From Mortierella sp. BCC40632 (lineage: Eukaryota > Mortierellomycota > Mortierellomycetes > Mortierellales > Mortierellaceae), in contig WAEK01000010.1 of NCBI GenBank assembly GCA_011634665.1, positions 1,205,001 to 1,269,000 of the forward strand: 64,000 nucleotides of DNA, in the 5' to 3' direction. The position numbers were made by a program, and so were the translations under genes. Under the pieces are notes generated by a model. That model worked only from the letters and a program-made list of their open reading frames with translations, was not told where the DNA came from and did not search any database. Each line of letters opens with the position of its first letter. Within the stretch, counting starts at the first letter, position 1. This document shows positions 26,040-38,021 of the stretch, one piece after another.

Positions 26040-27145
26040 GTCTCTCTGTTTTGTTGTCTTGTCTCTCTTCCTCTTTCTTTCCCTCTATCTCCTTCTCTCT
26101 TTTGCTCACTCTCATTCCTGCGAGATCTTTTTGGCGCGTCTCTTAGCTGGGATTTCACTCTCAACTTTTTGCGAGCGCCGGAAATAGAGCACTTTTGCAG
26201 TTCCAGGGCAACCTTCACTCAACTCCTGTTCTCTGCACGTTAGACCAGAAGGAGAAAGAAAGGACGAACAAAGACACCGTAAAGCGATGACACAATGACA
26301 GACAGGGTCTGACTAGAGTGCAGAATCCTCCTCTTGGGCTGTCCGTCCCAGCTCTGGTGTCCAACAGGAAGGAAGAGCCAGGGACAGCGGTAGTGAATAG
26401 GACAGACACAAAGAGTCCGCCCAAGGGGCAAAAGGGTGCAGGGAAAGGGAAAATGTGAAGCGAGGAGCCTTTTTTTTGAAAGGGGGGGAGAGAAAGAGGA
26501 AAGGCACAGACACCTCCGGAGAATGGCAAGGAGAAAGAGGAGCCGGGCCGCGAACAAAGGACACATTGCTCATGGACAGGGAACGGAAGCGGCGGAAGTC
26601 CTGGTCCTGCTCGATAGACTATGCGTCGTGTCCATCCATGGGCCTCTGTCCAAGCTCCAGCGTTCATGCGTGCCTTGCTCTTGCTGACAACCCACCGTTT
26701 TTTGACCTGCGTCCGACCTTGAAAGCCGTTGGGGGAAGGATGGAGGTACAAAACCCCATTCCAGTGCGTTCACAATACTCACCAGCACGAATGATCTCAA
26801 TCTCGACCGTCTTTTCAACAGACTTGTTGAAGCGGCGCTTTTGGTTCTTGGGGGTCTTGATCGATGTGGTGAAGAGTGTGTTGATGAACGTGGTCTTGCC
26901 AAGTCCAGACTCACCTGGAGCATTTAAGGATGAGAGTTGATCAATTTCTAATGCCAAATGGACTGAATTGACGGAGCTGGGATGTACATTCCTGATAGTG
27001 CCAATAAAGAGACATGGCAGATGATGCCTAAAGACATACCACAAACCATCAGCGTAAAGTTGGCGCCGCGCTTGGCAACGATCTTATGGCGCTGGTTGGG
27101 CAAGTTGGCAATACCGATGCCGGCTCCGACTTGAGGGGAAGTCAT
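24351..27145 (-). CDS. CDC12: Septin, Cdc12/AspC type
   Basis: Seven exons, 5' to 3': 27145-27040, 26914-26783, 25803-25469, 25284-25189, 25076-24977, 24859-24600, 24467-24351; 381 residues. The N-terminus GIANLPNQRHKIV is typical of Cdc12-class septins. The GTPase has a P-loop GESGLGKTT (residues 36-44), a G3 motif DTPGFGD (94-100) and a G4 motif AKAD near 176. The septin unique element is near the C-terminal side of the GTPase domain. The C-terminus is a predicted coiled coil (EEEEALRKRFTEQVRQEE, then ERDRLNKDLEAEHS), ending GLSPKRK. Septins assemble into hetero-oligomeric filaments at septa, branch sites and the cortex. Introns are short except the second, 979 bases, which carries a long CT microsatellite. 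All exon phases agree and the start ATG directly precedes the conserved N-terminus. Confidence 0.93.
25990..26036. repeat. (CT)n microsatellite inside a septin intron
   Basis: About 23 uninterrupted CT dinucleotides within the second intron of the septin gene (GA on the coding strand). Confidence 0.95.
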
Positions 27146-27300
27146 GACAGATGTTTGGTGGTGGAGAAGAGAATGAGAAATGAGAGCGAGAGAGAGTGAG
27201 AGAGAGTGAGAGTGAGAGAGAAGGAGAGAAAGAGAAGGAGAATGAAGTAGAGGAGGTAGTGGGGATGGCGGTGAAGGAGGCAAAGGGGAGGGTCTGTGGG

Positions 27301-27355
27301 GTGGGAGGCAAGAAGAAAAAGAAGAAGAAGAAAAAGAAGAAGAAGAAGAAGAAGG
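27301..27355. repeat. (GAA)n-type purine repeat
   Basis: An imperfect AAG/GAA trinucleotide tract within the 5' flank of the septin gene, 150-210 bases before its start codon. Confidence 0.85.
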
Positions 27356-27483
27356 GTATAGGAGGAGCAAGATGCAGCAGCAGGAGGACAAGCAAAGGAA
27401 GGAGAAGAAAGAAGGAGAAAGGTATGTCTCTTCCTCTTGTTAAAAAGGTGAAAGGGGAAAAAGAGTATCGAGACGAGACGAAC

Positions 27484-27626
<143 letters not shown>

Positions 27627-27763
27627 TCTCTTGCTCACTCTCTCAATCCATCAGTTTGATCATTTACATTTGCACTCGTCTGATTCCCAACACATTCACT
27701 CCTTATTCGCGTTTACTTCGAGAAGGAGAAAAAAAAAATATACTAACCCCTGTCATAACCCCT

Positions 27764-29406
27764 CTAGATCAGAGTAGGCTGCACCACAGGTTGATTCTGA
27801 TTGCGATCAAGTCTTTCTGGCTCATCCTCGAGATTGACCAAGAAGGGTGTGTGAGGGATTGCGCCTCCCAATAAAGGGCGCTCATATTGAGCATCCCTTC
27901 CACCTTCCTCTGCTCCTGACGCGACTGCTGTTCCGCTTGTTCGTGCCTCTGCAGCGTGTTCTTCGAACCCATCATGTTTCTGCTCCTTGCGTTTCGAGAG
28001 TCCAAGAACTGAAAGAATCACAACTAACAACAAAAGCGGCATCTAGTAGAGTATACACAAATCAGTAGTGGTGCACCAACGTTGGCATCCTCACTTTGCT
28101 TTGTCATCCGCATTTTAACCTTCAAAGTCATACCAGAATGGTGGTCTGAGCGAGTAAGAGATATTGGATCCCTTTTTGCCATCGTACAAAGTCCTTGCCA
28201 AGTTCAGGCTTGCAAGGAACCTGGAATCCATAAAGTGGATCCTTACTACAACTCTTATCTTCTTTGGCCTTGGGGTCGAACGGTGGGAAAGCTCTGTCTT
28301 TGATACTGTTGAATCCACAGCACTGATGACGAAGCTCAAAGTCGCTAATAAGCTTAGTGCGGTGACGGCTTCCATCCGTCCATGCATTGTTTAGTTCTTT
28401 CTCCATCTACCATTGAAGCCAGAAAGAAGCGACATTAGGAACAGGCGAACGATCATCGAGAAGGCAACGCTCGATTGGAGAACCAACCGAATAGGTCTTT
28501 TTTCTTTTCTTTTCTTTTTTACCTGGAAAAGATGGGCCGAGCGTTGCGCAAAAGCGATTATGTAGACTACCAAAGTTGTCACTAGGAGGACAGTGTTGCC
28601 AGTCAAAAGTTTGGTTGACGCTTCAGTGAACTTGAGCCTTGGACGCCTTGGCTGTTGCTGCAAGGCCGAGGGAGGACCATGGTTCTGACCAAGCATATTG
28701 GTAGCGGGGTGCGATGGACTCGGGACTCGAGGACCCGAATCACCTCGATTTCCACCAGAGCCGTTTGCTTCATTATTATCCTCATCGACCAAGAGGTTGT
28801 ATGCCACTGCGATCCCAAAGGCACATGTCGCGATCAATAGACCTGCGGCAAAGAATGTGAACTCGCTTTCTGGAATCAGGCTGTCCAGGATAGGCTCGCG
28901 TACAGCCATCTCCAGCACCTCTATGCCCATTAAAACGAAAGCCAAGACCTTGAGCATTGGAGAGAGAGAGAGAGAGAGAGAGAAGAAGGTGAAGTACGTG
29001 AGAAACTAGCTCCATCAAATAAAAGAAAAAAGAGAGCGTGTGTATGTGTGTGTGTGTGAAAACTCACGGCGAGGACAACGTTGATGATCATCATAAACGT
29101 CCTGGCGACTCGGGTGCTCTGCACCAGGTTCACAACATAAGAGTTCTCATTCCCATGCAAGGCCTTGGCAGCCCAGGCCTGAAAAAATCCAAGACTCCGT
29201 TGGGCTCGGGCAAAGACTGTCCGAGGATCCCGTCGAGCATACTCTTCGTGGCCAGGGGGTGTACGCGACGCGTGATTCTGGTTGTGGTGGTTGTTGTTGT
29301 TGTTGTTCTGGCGGTGGTACCCATTTCCTGTGCTGTAATCGAGGTTGGCATTTTGAGCATTGTTGTTGGCACGAACAAGGCTCGAACGCTCGTCGTGTTC
29401 ATCCAT
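27764..29406 (-). CDS. Tetraspanin-like four-helix membrane protein
   Basis: Four exons, all in phase 0, 5' to 3': 29406-29068, 28948-28523, 28406-28134, 28042-27764; 438 residues. A long hydrophilic, Asn/His-rich N-terminus (about 95 residues) precedes TM1 (about 101-130), TM2 (about 144-166), TM3 (about 225-246) and TM4 (about 335-360). The large extracellular loop between TM3 and TM4 holds the tetraspanin signature HQCCGF (Cys284-Cys285-Gly286) and two further cysteines (KSCSKD, VPCKPE). The cytosolic tail is acidic. Fungal tetraspanins organise membrane microdomains and act in polarised growth or host penetration. Unusual are the roughly 55-residue hydrophilic loop between TM2 and TM3, normally only a few residues, and the long N-terminus. 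Start 29406 is the first ATG of the open frame. Confidence 0.82.
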
Positions 29407-30821
29407 GTTTAACTTGGTCTACTACGAATGAGTCGGAATGGCACAGGAAGGAAAAAGAAAAGAAAAGAAAAGAAGAGAGGTGGGAAATGAGGGCGAAGGT
29501 TTGCATTCCCCTGCCAAGACGCCATTTGCGTTGACTCTGTTCGACATCCGTGTCACACCTCCTCCACCCACCTAATCTTCTCTCACGCTTCAGCTTTCCC
29601 TCTCATCGCATGCTCGGAAGCAGCTCAGAAATGCCTCTTGCTTAATTGTCCGTGCAAATGGTACAGATTGGATTCTAGGGAGTGCTAATCCATCCCCCAA
29701 GATATGAGGAGCCTCAGAATGCTCGCTGGACTGCAAACTTTCTGCTTTCTTGATAAAAAAAAAAAAAAAAAAAGGCCTCTATGCCTCAGGCAAGGCAGAA
29801 ATAATACCAAGTCACCTTTCCCAGCTAGAAACAAGTACTCTGCACTTTAATGCCACCCCAAGAAAAGACCAAGGCACACAAGGAGTGGCAGGAACAGCAA
29901 CAGGTAGAATGACCATTTCGGTTTGGATGAGGTCGGCGTGGGATTCTGCTCATTCTCTAGGCGCAGTGGCCAGGACTAATACTCTAGATTCTGACCAATG
30001 GTGATTCATTTCCCTACAACCTGACTCGCTTGACCATAAGCTCCTACCTAAAAAGCAGTTTAAGGACGCCAACTTGGTAGTTGCCCATAGCAAAAGAGAA
30101 TCTCCAGCATGCCCGTGAGATACGACTACACGTCCAAATCATGTACGCCTATACAGGCCATCCGCTTGTATGAGGCTTGCCTTTTTTTTTTTTTTTTTGC
30201 CTTGAGACCAACATGAATCAAATACGGCCCCTCACCCAAAACACACCTAGACGCGTCGCTATAAATCCGATCTCCTAGTCTCCGTTGTAGGAAGGAAACG
30301 GTCCTCTCCAAGGCACATTCTCGCCTAACAGTAAACCACAGAAATTTGAATTTCCTTGCAAGTAGGAATCAAAAGGCAACGTTGCTAATGAATAGTTGGC
30401 GACAGGTCAGTCTCTCCTGCGGTCATGTTTGTTGTTGTCCCTCATTGTTGGCATTACATCTCGTCTTCGCCCTCCTCGTTTCCTAGCTTAAGAAAGTAGC
30501 GAATTAGATATGGTGGTTGGGATATTGACCCCCCAACTTTGTTGGGACTCTTGTCCTCACCTGTCCTCGCCTTCGCCTTCGCCTTCGCCCTCGGCCAACA
30601 TAAATACTCTGGTGTGTGAAGCGGAATCCTTGCTATCCTTGCAACACAACTCACCTTCATTGTACTCCACCAAGATCCAAAAGACTTCACACTTCCTCAA
30701 GAACGATCTTTCTCACAGGACCATTGCCAGACCCATATCAAAAACACCACAGGAGTGCCCACTAAGGACCTTCAAACAAAAGGAGAGTGCTTGACTCATA
30801 GCGAGACCCATATTTACAGTC
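29407..30821. other. Intergenic region without supported genes
   Basis: Contains the tetraspanin promoter at its left end, A and T runs at about 29754 and 30181, and a hexameric CTTCGC-type repeat at about 30565-30590. A TATA-like CATAAATACT at about 30600 may belong to the small open frame at 30822. Confidence 0.4.
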
Positions 30822-30998
30822 ATGTTTGGTTGGAACCGTGATGGAACGCCGCATATTACAGATGCAAGCTTTCAGAAACCTCAGACGCCAGAGTCTTACC
30901 AATCCCTTGCCAAAAAACCTGCCAAAACCCAAAAGCCCGGTACCACAAAGTATACTAAGATCCCTGTTAGCTCTTATTTAAATCCACATAAAGGCTAG
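30822..30998 (+). CDS. Possible small protein, 58 residues
   Basis: A short open frame begins MFGWNRDGTPHITDA, is basic in its middle (AKKPAKTQKPGTTKYTK) and ends SSYLNPHKG. It has no membrane segment, no signal peptide and no recognised family. Support comes from its position. A TATA-like element lies about 220 bases upstream, and a splice-acceptor-like TTTACAG sits directly before the ATG, suggesting a 5' UTR intron. The sequence is balanced in composition, unlike the repeats around it. It could equally be a chance frame. Confidence 0.3.
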   Translation: MFGWNRDGTPHITDASFQKPQTPESYQSLAKKPAKTQKPGTTKYTKIPVSSYLNPHKG

Positions 30999-31376
30999 GA
31001 TTGGCTACAGCTTTTGTACCATCACCTTTCTGAGGGCGCCCAGGGTCACCATGACTATGACTAGAACTACTCACCATGGGTCACTCTACTGCGCAAACAA
31101 GCGCCTTCAAGTACTTCATTATTCGTCTGTTTCTTTACACAAAGTCATTCGTGGAGATGCTAAACGCTCTGCCTCAATAAATACTAAAAATGGTTTCGTC
31201 AAACACCATGCAAACAATCACCTGCTACATTCAATATTTTCAACTACAGTACTGTAGTACCCCTGTCCCTATGCTTTACTGATTTTCGCGGCAGTATCGA
31301 AATATTGCATCTCGGCACTCTACTGTAGTTTGCCAGATGAATTTGTTCACACGCACTCTGCCTGTCTGTTCAGACT

Positions 31377-31600
<224 letters not shown>

Positions 31601-31976
31601 AAAATCTGCAAATGAACAATGACGCCATGGCATAAGAGAAATCAACTAGAAAATTTTCTGAAATCACTCATGCATTTCGACCTCATTCCTATTGATCTTT
31701 GACATTAGTCGATTCTTTTAAATCTGTTCACAGAGCCACAGGAGTAAACACCACTGTCGAAAAGACTACATTCATTTTCCTCTCTCTCACTTACACACAA
31801 ATACACACTGACTCTGAACTGAACGGGAAGAGATGTGGATGGTGTAAGGATAAGCTTAGCTTACAGCAGACTGCAGGAATGTTGCCTGGGAAGGTGACAA
31901 TTGAGCCTCGGCTGGTAATCTCCGATACTGCACCTTGTCTGTCCAAGAGCCAGCCTATCGTTTGTGATGATTTGAG

Positions 31977-32015
<39 letters not shown>

Positions 32016-32446
32016 CTGCCCGCCTGGGGAGAGAAGGGGACCACAGCCCTGCGAGGCGTTCTTTTTTAGGGGAAAGGACAGAGTCCACATCGAGTGATGC
32101 GCGATGGCTGCTGCAGAGTTTGATGGATATTCTGAAGAAGCAACCAGCAGAGCAGAGCCAGCGAGTGGAGAGCGTATGGAGTTTACAACAGCCAGCAGCA
32201 GCAGGCGGCAAGTTAGTATGAATGAAAGAGTGTAGCGGCACACGTTGTACAAATGGGCGCAACCAAACAAGGTCGAGCAAATCCAAAAGCCCAAAAGGAG
32301 GACCTAGCCAACAGAGGCTGTCGCCTGGTCCGACCAGGCCAAATCGGGCCGCTGGTGGTGTCCATGCGGGAAGGTTTTTCCCTTCCTGAGCCTTTCCTTT
32401 TTTTTTTTTACTCGCTGCTGTCTCTCTCTTCTTTCTTTTCTCTCTC

Positions 32447-32523
<77 letters not shown>

Positions 32524-32525
32524 TT
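32447..32525. repeat. (CT)n microsatellite upstream of the TMEM184 gene
   Basis: Almost pure CT repeat about 220-300 bases before the start codon at 32748, followed by a TCC trinucleotide tract at 32604-32630. Confidence 0.92.
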
Positions 32526-32747
32526 CTTTCTGCTCATCGTCCCCCATCCATCTCGTTGCCTCCATCCAAATCCCATTATTTCCACCTCCTCCATCATCTC
32601 CTCCTCCTCCTCCTCCTCCTCCTCCTCCTCCTTCCTCCTCCGACTTTTTCCTCTTATCGCTCTTTTCTCCCCACCCTCTCATCCCCCCATCTCTCATCTC
32701 CCCATCTCATCCAGCCTCCCCCCTCACTGGGCCTAAAACAGTCGGCC

Positions 32748-34828
32748 ATGGCCCCTGTCTGCCCTTCTTTCGACAGTGAAGAGACTGACCCAGCTCACTT
32801 CTTTGACGGTCACTCCGTCAATTGGAAACGTACGATTTCTCTTTCGTTCTCTTCCGCCTCGCTGCTCTCCGTAGCCCTGTCCTGCCCCTTGTCCTCTAAT
32901 TGTCTGTTCTCTTTCTAGGCCACTACATTGGCTGGGGTATATCTGGTGCCTGCGCACTCATCGCCACGGTCGTCTCCTTCAGGCTCATTTACAAACATGC
33001 CAAGAATTACAGCAAGGTACCGGAACGACTCTTTGTCTTCTTCTCTTTCGCTCGCTCGCTCGCTTATTCCTTCATGATGCTAAACCACTCTTACCTCCTC
33101 ACTACCCCACCGATTATGCCACTGGTCATCCACAGCCGTCAGAGCAGCGCCACATCATGCGAATTGTGTTGATGATCCCGATCTACTCAATCATTTCCTT
33201 CCTCTCCTACCGGTTCTACAAGAATGCCATCTACTACGAGACTATCCGCGATTGTTACGAAGCATTTGTCATCTACTCCTTCTTTATCCTACTCCTGACC
33301 TATCTCGGCGACGACCATGCGGCACGCAAAGCCAAGATCACAGGCCCTGAACGACGCAAGCTCGTCTTTCCACTCAATTGCTTCTACTACAACCCACTGA
33401 GTGACATGTTCCTGCACTACATGAAGTACGGTATCCTGCAGTATGTTTTCCTCAAGCCCCTGACCACCATTGCAGCCGTCGTGCTGCAGTATTATGACCT
33501 TTATTGTGAGACCACCTGGAGTGTACACTTTGGCAAGATCTACATCATGTTTGTCAACTTTGTGTCTGTCACCGTTGCCATGTACTGCCTCGTCGTCCTT
33601 TATGTCACCATCAAGACCGAGATCCAGGAGCAGAGTAAGAGTGATCCAGAGAGATTGGAAATGAAAGGAAGCAAAAGGGAAAGAAGGAGAAGTGGTGAAG
33701 GATAGGGGAAAGGAAGTAGCTGAAAGAAGTGAAAGAAGCAGAGAGAGGACAGGAAGAGGCAAAAGAGAAAAAAAGAGAGGTCGTGTTGCTCCTCCCTCCC
33801 CACCCCCTCTGCTTTGACCAGAAACAACAATGAAAGCCAGAAGGAAACTGACATCTGGCTCTTTCGAATGCAATCGCTCATGCCTTTTCTGACCATCTTC
33901 ATTGTGCTGCAACAGAGCCATTCCTCAAGTTCCTGTGTGTCAAATTAGTCGTCTTCTTTTGCTTCTGGCAGACTGTTCTTCTGAGTATTTTGGGCCATTT
34001 CGGTAAGTCCTGCACTTCTCTGTTGATTCGATCACCAACATGTCAAACACACCCGGGTCTATAGACCATGCTTCTCATATTCAACAATTCTCTGTTCCTC
34101 ATGCCAAAATAGGAGTGTTTGAGGCGACAGAGTACTGGTCTGTGAGCAATATCGAGATTGGTATCTCGGCCCTTTTGATCTGTGTTGAGATGGTCGTCTT
34201 CTCTGTCCTCCATGTGTACTCGTTCTCCTATGTGCCCTACAGTGTTGAAGGCACGCATACATCAGTCGGTAAATCTCTCCTCGATGGATTCAACCCAATC
34301 GACATGATCAGGGAAGTTGGGTGGGGCTTCAAGGATGTCTATCTGTTGGTTCTTGGAAAGTCGCTTCCTATTCGTGATGGACATCTTAGCGGAACACTTA
34401 ACCGTGCCAACACCGTCCGTGCAAGGAAAAGATCCAAGAGATCCAAGGGATCTAAGGGACCCAATGGTGTTGACGGGAATGGAGACAACGGTAGCAATGG
34501 ATCGAACGAAACCAATCTGGCTGCACTGGAAAGCGGCGTTGGAATTGGAGGCAACAAGACAGAGTTGTCTGATGATGGAGATTATTACTCAAACACATAT
34601 CAGATGCAACAGCAACAACACCAGACGCCTCTTTTGAGCCATGTGGATGGAAGGCAGGCATCTCCCGATTCGTATGAAATGCATCCATCACCAGCACCAC
34701 AGCAGGAAGCACAGCTGCAACAGCAGCAGCAACAGCAGCAGCAGCAACAGCAATACCAAGAGAACCTACAACAACAACAATACCAACAGCAACTATACTC
34801 TTCTCGACCTGCAGATGGCTACTATTAG
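32748..34828 (+). CDS. TMEM184/OST-alpha family (DUF300) membrane protein
   Basis: Five exons: 32748-32829, 32919-33016, 33136-33634, 33916-34002, 34113-34828; 493 residues. Features of the Solute_trans_a family are clear: HYIGWGISGACALIATVVSF (first helix), then RIVLMIPIYSIISFLSYRF. These are followed by YEAFVIYSFFILLLTYLG, FPLNCFYYNPLSDMFLHYMK, QYVFLKPLTTIAAVVLQYY and KPFLKFLCVKLVVFFCFWQ. About seven helices end near residue 300. The C-terminal half is hydrophilic, with Gly/Asn-rich sequence and a poly-Gln tract (34711-34790). Animal OST-alpha transports organic solutes, and fungal TMEM184 relatives are vacuolar or endomembrane proteins of uncertain function, so no substrate is assigned. 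All exon phases agree. Confidence 0.9.
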
Positions 34829-37672
34829 TGCCAGATTTATTGTCACAAAGAGGAGGAGAGGGCATTTCTTGTGCTTTTTAATTATTGTTATTACTGGTCC
34901 CTCTTAAACATAGTCTCTTAAAAAGTAAAAAAAGACTCATTAAACATATTAACAAAGCGTGTTATTGAGCACCATTTTTTTATTCCAGATAAACTAATCG
35001 TAGGCGCTAACGAGTAAATCTCAGCCAATAGTCAATGGCCTAGCCAAACAAACACTTTCTCGAGACTACAGCCTGCCACTGTTTTAAAATTCTAATCTTC
35101 TCTGTTAAAACCCCACCACCACCTTGCGATTCCTCTCATCCTTTCCAAGAACGAAAAACTGGTCTTTTTTCCGAAAGGCTCGAGCGTTAAGCATGGATTG
35201 AATCCACGACTGTGTTAGGTTTTTGCGTAGTGTTAGGCACACGCCTTTTTCCCTTTTTTTTTTTTTTTTTTTTTTTTTATCTAGAGTTAAACAGAGTTGC
35301 GCGAGTGATCCTGGCTCTCTTTAGGAGAGGATATGGATATTGATGCTGCTTGGCGTCTGGTGAAGATTCCTGGACTCTCGGAGAGAGAAAAAGTGAATTC
35401 TGTCGAAAGTCGCTCAAAAAAAAAAAAAAAGACTTATGCAACAAATACATGCACAAGAAGTGTCATCCCTTCTCCAGTAATTATCTTAGATATCCTCGCT
35501 TCTTTCTGGTACGCCAACTCTCTGGCTGGTAGTTTCCAATTTACCAGATGCCTTGGAAGGGTGCCCATAGGTCGAGTCGCACAAACTTAAAGTGAATTGT
35601 ACGATTGCGACTTCAGAGAACCTTTCGGTGTGGATTGTTAATGCATTAGTACATCCCCTTGGTTGTGAATATCTTCCAGGCTATAGGCCTCTCTTTGAGG
35701 CGATTGATCATGTCTTTCCGTTGATCCCATTGCCTACTCAACGTTTATTACAGTTTGCTTCCTGCACTCCTCATGTGTTTGTATTTACTTGTAGGGGAAC
35801 TTACCACCAGTGAAAAAGAACCAAACAACCACAAGTGGTCCAAACCAGAACTTAGTCTTGTTGTTTGATCTTGCCTCTGTCGATCCATCCGTGAGCAAGA
35901 ATGTAGTAGCGCGTAGCTCGGAGCAAATGCTGTATCAGAGCAATTAAACAGTCTACAGGATTGATGAACCTTGTCGTAGAATGGGTTGTTGATTCTTCAT
36001 CAAAACTCTATCGATGAGAAGCCATGATAAGTATGAAAACGTGCGAAAAGCCCCTACATGATATTCTCAAAGGTATCGAGCATCTTGAGGATCCTCTTTT
36101 AGATCAAAATAGTAATTGTTCCTATGGCATGCAGCGAGATGATGTTAGGGTGGATGATTTCAAAAACGAAGGATGAGGATCACTGTATCTTGGTGTGTTG
36201 TACCCTCCTGGTTAATGTTTAACTATCCCTTCGGAAAGTTGGCGTCGATCCGAGTATAAGCAAGGTTGAAGTGAAAGATAACTGTCATTTCAAGACGTAC
36301 ACATCAAATCTGTGCCTCTTTTTTTAGTATTCTTTGTATTGCAAAAATACATTAACACTGCGAGAGCCGTAGGCATGTTGAATGCATGGTCAAAGAGTTT
36401 GGTGGAGCTTTCTTGGTGAATCAAGAGATAGTCATCAGGCAATGAGCCGATTAGATGCTGAAACGTATCATCTGAGAAATCCACTGTGGTGAATAGCCAG
36501 GCTCCTCAGCCTCTTTGCTTGAGTCGCATAGAGTGTACTGTTGCTGTTAGCATCTGCACCCTAGAGATTAACCCACGCATCTCTACATGACGCGCCATAT
36601 GTACTCTTGGTCGTGATATCAGGTCCCTATCTCTGTTTTTAATCACCGACTATCAGTCGTCCTGACTCTGGGAGTGCACTGCCGTGGAAACTGACAAGTC
36701 TTCGAGCTAGACGGCACCTTTCACTCATCAATGAGATGCTAGAAAACCCCTCACTCTCGTCTTCCTCCCAGCCATGCAACTATGGAAATGTATGAAGAGA
36801 TGGCATCGAGTTCCAGCACAATGCACCTAGGAGTGCCGAGTCAAGAGGAATCAGAAGAGTGCTCTAGACTTGGTCTTCAGTTTGGACCCTAGACCAGAGA
36901 TAGTTGGGAAAAGGCATCCAGACCAAGGGCATCAATCAATTCTGATGAAAAACATATAGGAGTAGTGGAAGTGCCACTCACACTCTTGTACAATCCGAAC
37001 AAATGTGCCCTAGAACTCTCCTACAGGGAGCCGACATCGAGGGATCAAAATGCAACATCGCATTGAATGCTTGGCCGTCACACACCAGCTATTTCATCCC
37101 TGTTTGCCTCTCTGTCTCTCCATCCCTGCCTTCTCCTCGACCCTTGTTTGCTGCTTTTCTATCCCCTGGATGTTTGTCTCCTTCATTCACCTCTCTGTCT
37201 TCCCCTCTCTGCCTCCCTCCCTGTGCCTCCTTCCCTCTCCATCTCATCTTTCCCTTCTGTAGCAAACGCTTAACTGTTATCCCTCGCTTGGCTATTTTTT
37301 TTTGCTTCAAGGCAGGTCGCAGACACTCATGTCCCTCCTTCTGAAAAAAGACAAGAGAGGCACTTTGGCAGAGGTGCTCCCCTTCATCTAGGTCATTGTG
37401 CCCTACCCCTGGTCTTTGTCTTGATAATGTCTTTCTGCATATCCTTGGTAATCCCTCAATGCCGACACCTGCTCGGCATCCCTCTTTTTCCAACATCACT
37501 ATCTTTATCCATCGTGCAAGGTGCTCCTTTTGTGGTCTGAGCATCCCTTTGTTGTTTTTGTATCACTCTTTCCAAGCCAGCATGTCCCTCCTCCTTTTGG
37601 CTTACTACTCCTTGGTATGCCTTTACTCCTCCTCGTATTGTCTTTCTTTCTTTTTTCTTTCTAGCCCTCACA
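34829..37672. other. Gene-poor intergenic region
   Basis: About 2.8 kb without a gene I can name. It contains a poly-T run (35255-35278), a candidate isolated exon on the - strand (35805-35929), a 64-residue - strand open frame at 36290-36484 without recognised domain, and pyrimidine-rich sequence at 37090-37670 leading to a TATA element. Confidence 0.4.
35805..35929 (-). other. Candidate isolated exon encoding one membrane helix
   Basis: The segment is bounded by an acceptor (GATACAG) and a strong donor (GTAAGT) on the - strand. It reads ATTFLLTDGSTEARSNNKTK followed by a hydrophobic helix FWFGPLVVVWFFFTG. No matching flanking exons were found, so it may be a decayed gene or part of a model I could not assemble. 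Confidence 0.25.
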
Positions 37673-37682
37673 TATATAAATA
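37673..37682 (+). promoter_or_regulatory. TATA box upstream of the M35-like gene
   Basis: TATATAAATA lies in otherwise CT-rich sequence about 340 bases before the start codon at 38022. The large distance suggests a long or spliced 5' UTR. Confidence 0.5.
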
Positions 37683-38021
37683 CCGTGCCTGCACTCTAGC
37701 ATCCTTCACCAGATCTCAAGACTTTTGACTCACAAGAGCCACCATCCCAACAATCTCTCTCACAGACCCTTCACAGAAAAACCTGCACAGCTCACTATAC
37801 ACCTGCCAGGGTCATGTAAGATTAGGGCAGAGTCTTTTTTTTGCAATTCTACTTGAAATTTTATTCCACTTTTTATTCAACTCGGATGTATCTGTTCATT
37901 GAAAATTAGAGTAAGCAAGTATCCATACTGCTTTGGAACACTCGATCTGCAAGAGCCTCAAGCGGGAAACGCCAATCTACATCGCCCAAAAACAAGATTT
38001 GTTGCCTCAGACCGCATCAAG

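Noticed and set aside
31861..32697. 278-residue - strand open frame
   Set aside because: Open only because of CT and TCC repeats on the other strand; no domain, and it lies in the TMEM184 5' flank.
33289..33921. 210-residue - strand open frame
   Set aside because: It is antisense to the well-supported TMEM184 exon 33136-33634 and has no recognisable domain.
35180..35215. tRNA-like GGATTGAATCC sequence
   Set aside because: The loop is out of register for a T-arm and no acceptor, D or anticodon arm can be drawn around it.
35805..35929. Potassium transporter (HAK/KUP) fragment
   Set aside because: The helix FWFGPLVVVWFFFTG recalls the family, but no neighbouring segment fits the expected order, so the family call is not supported.
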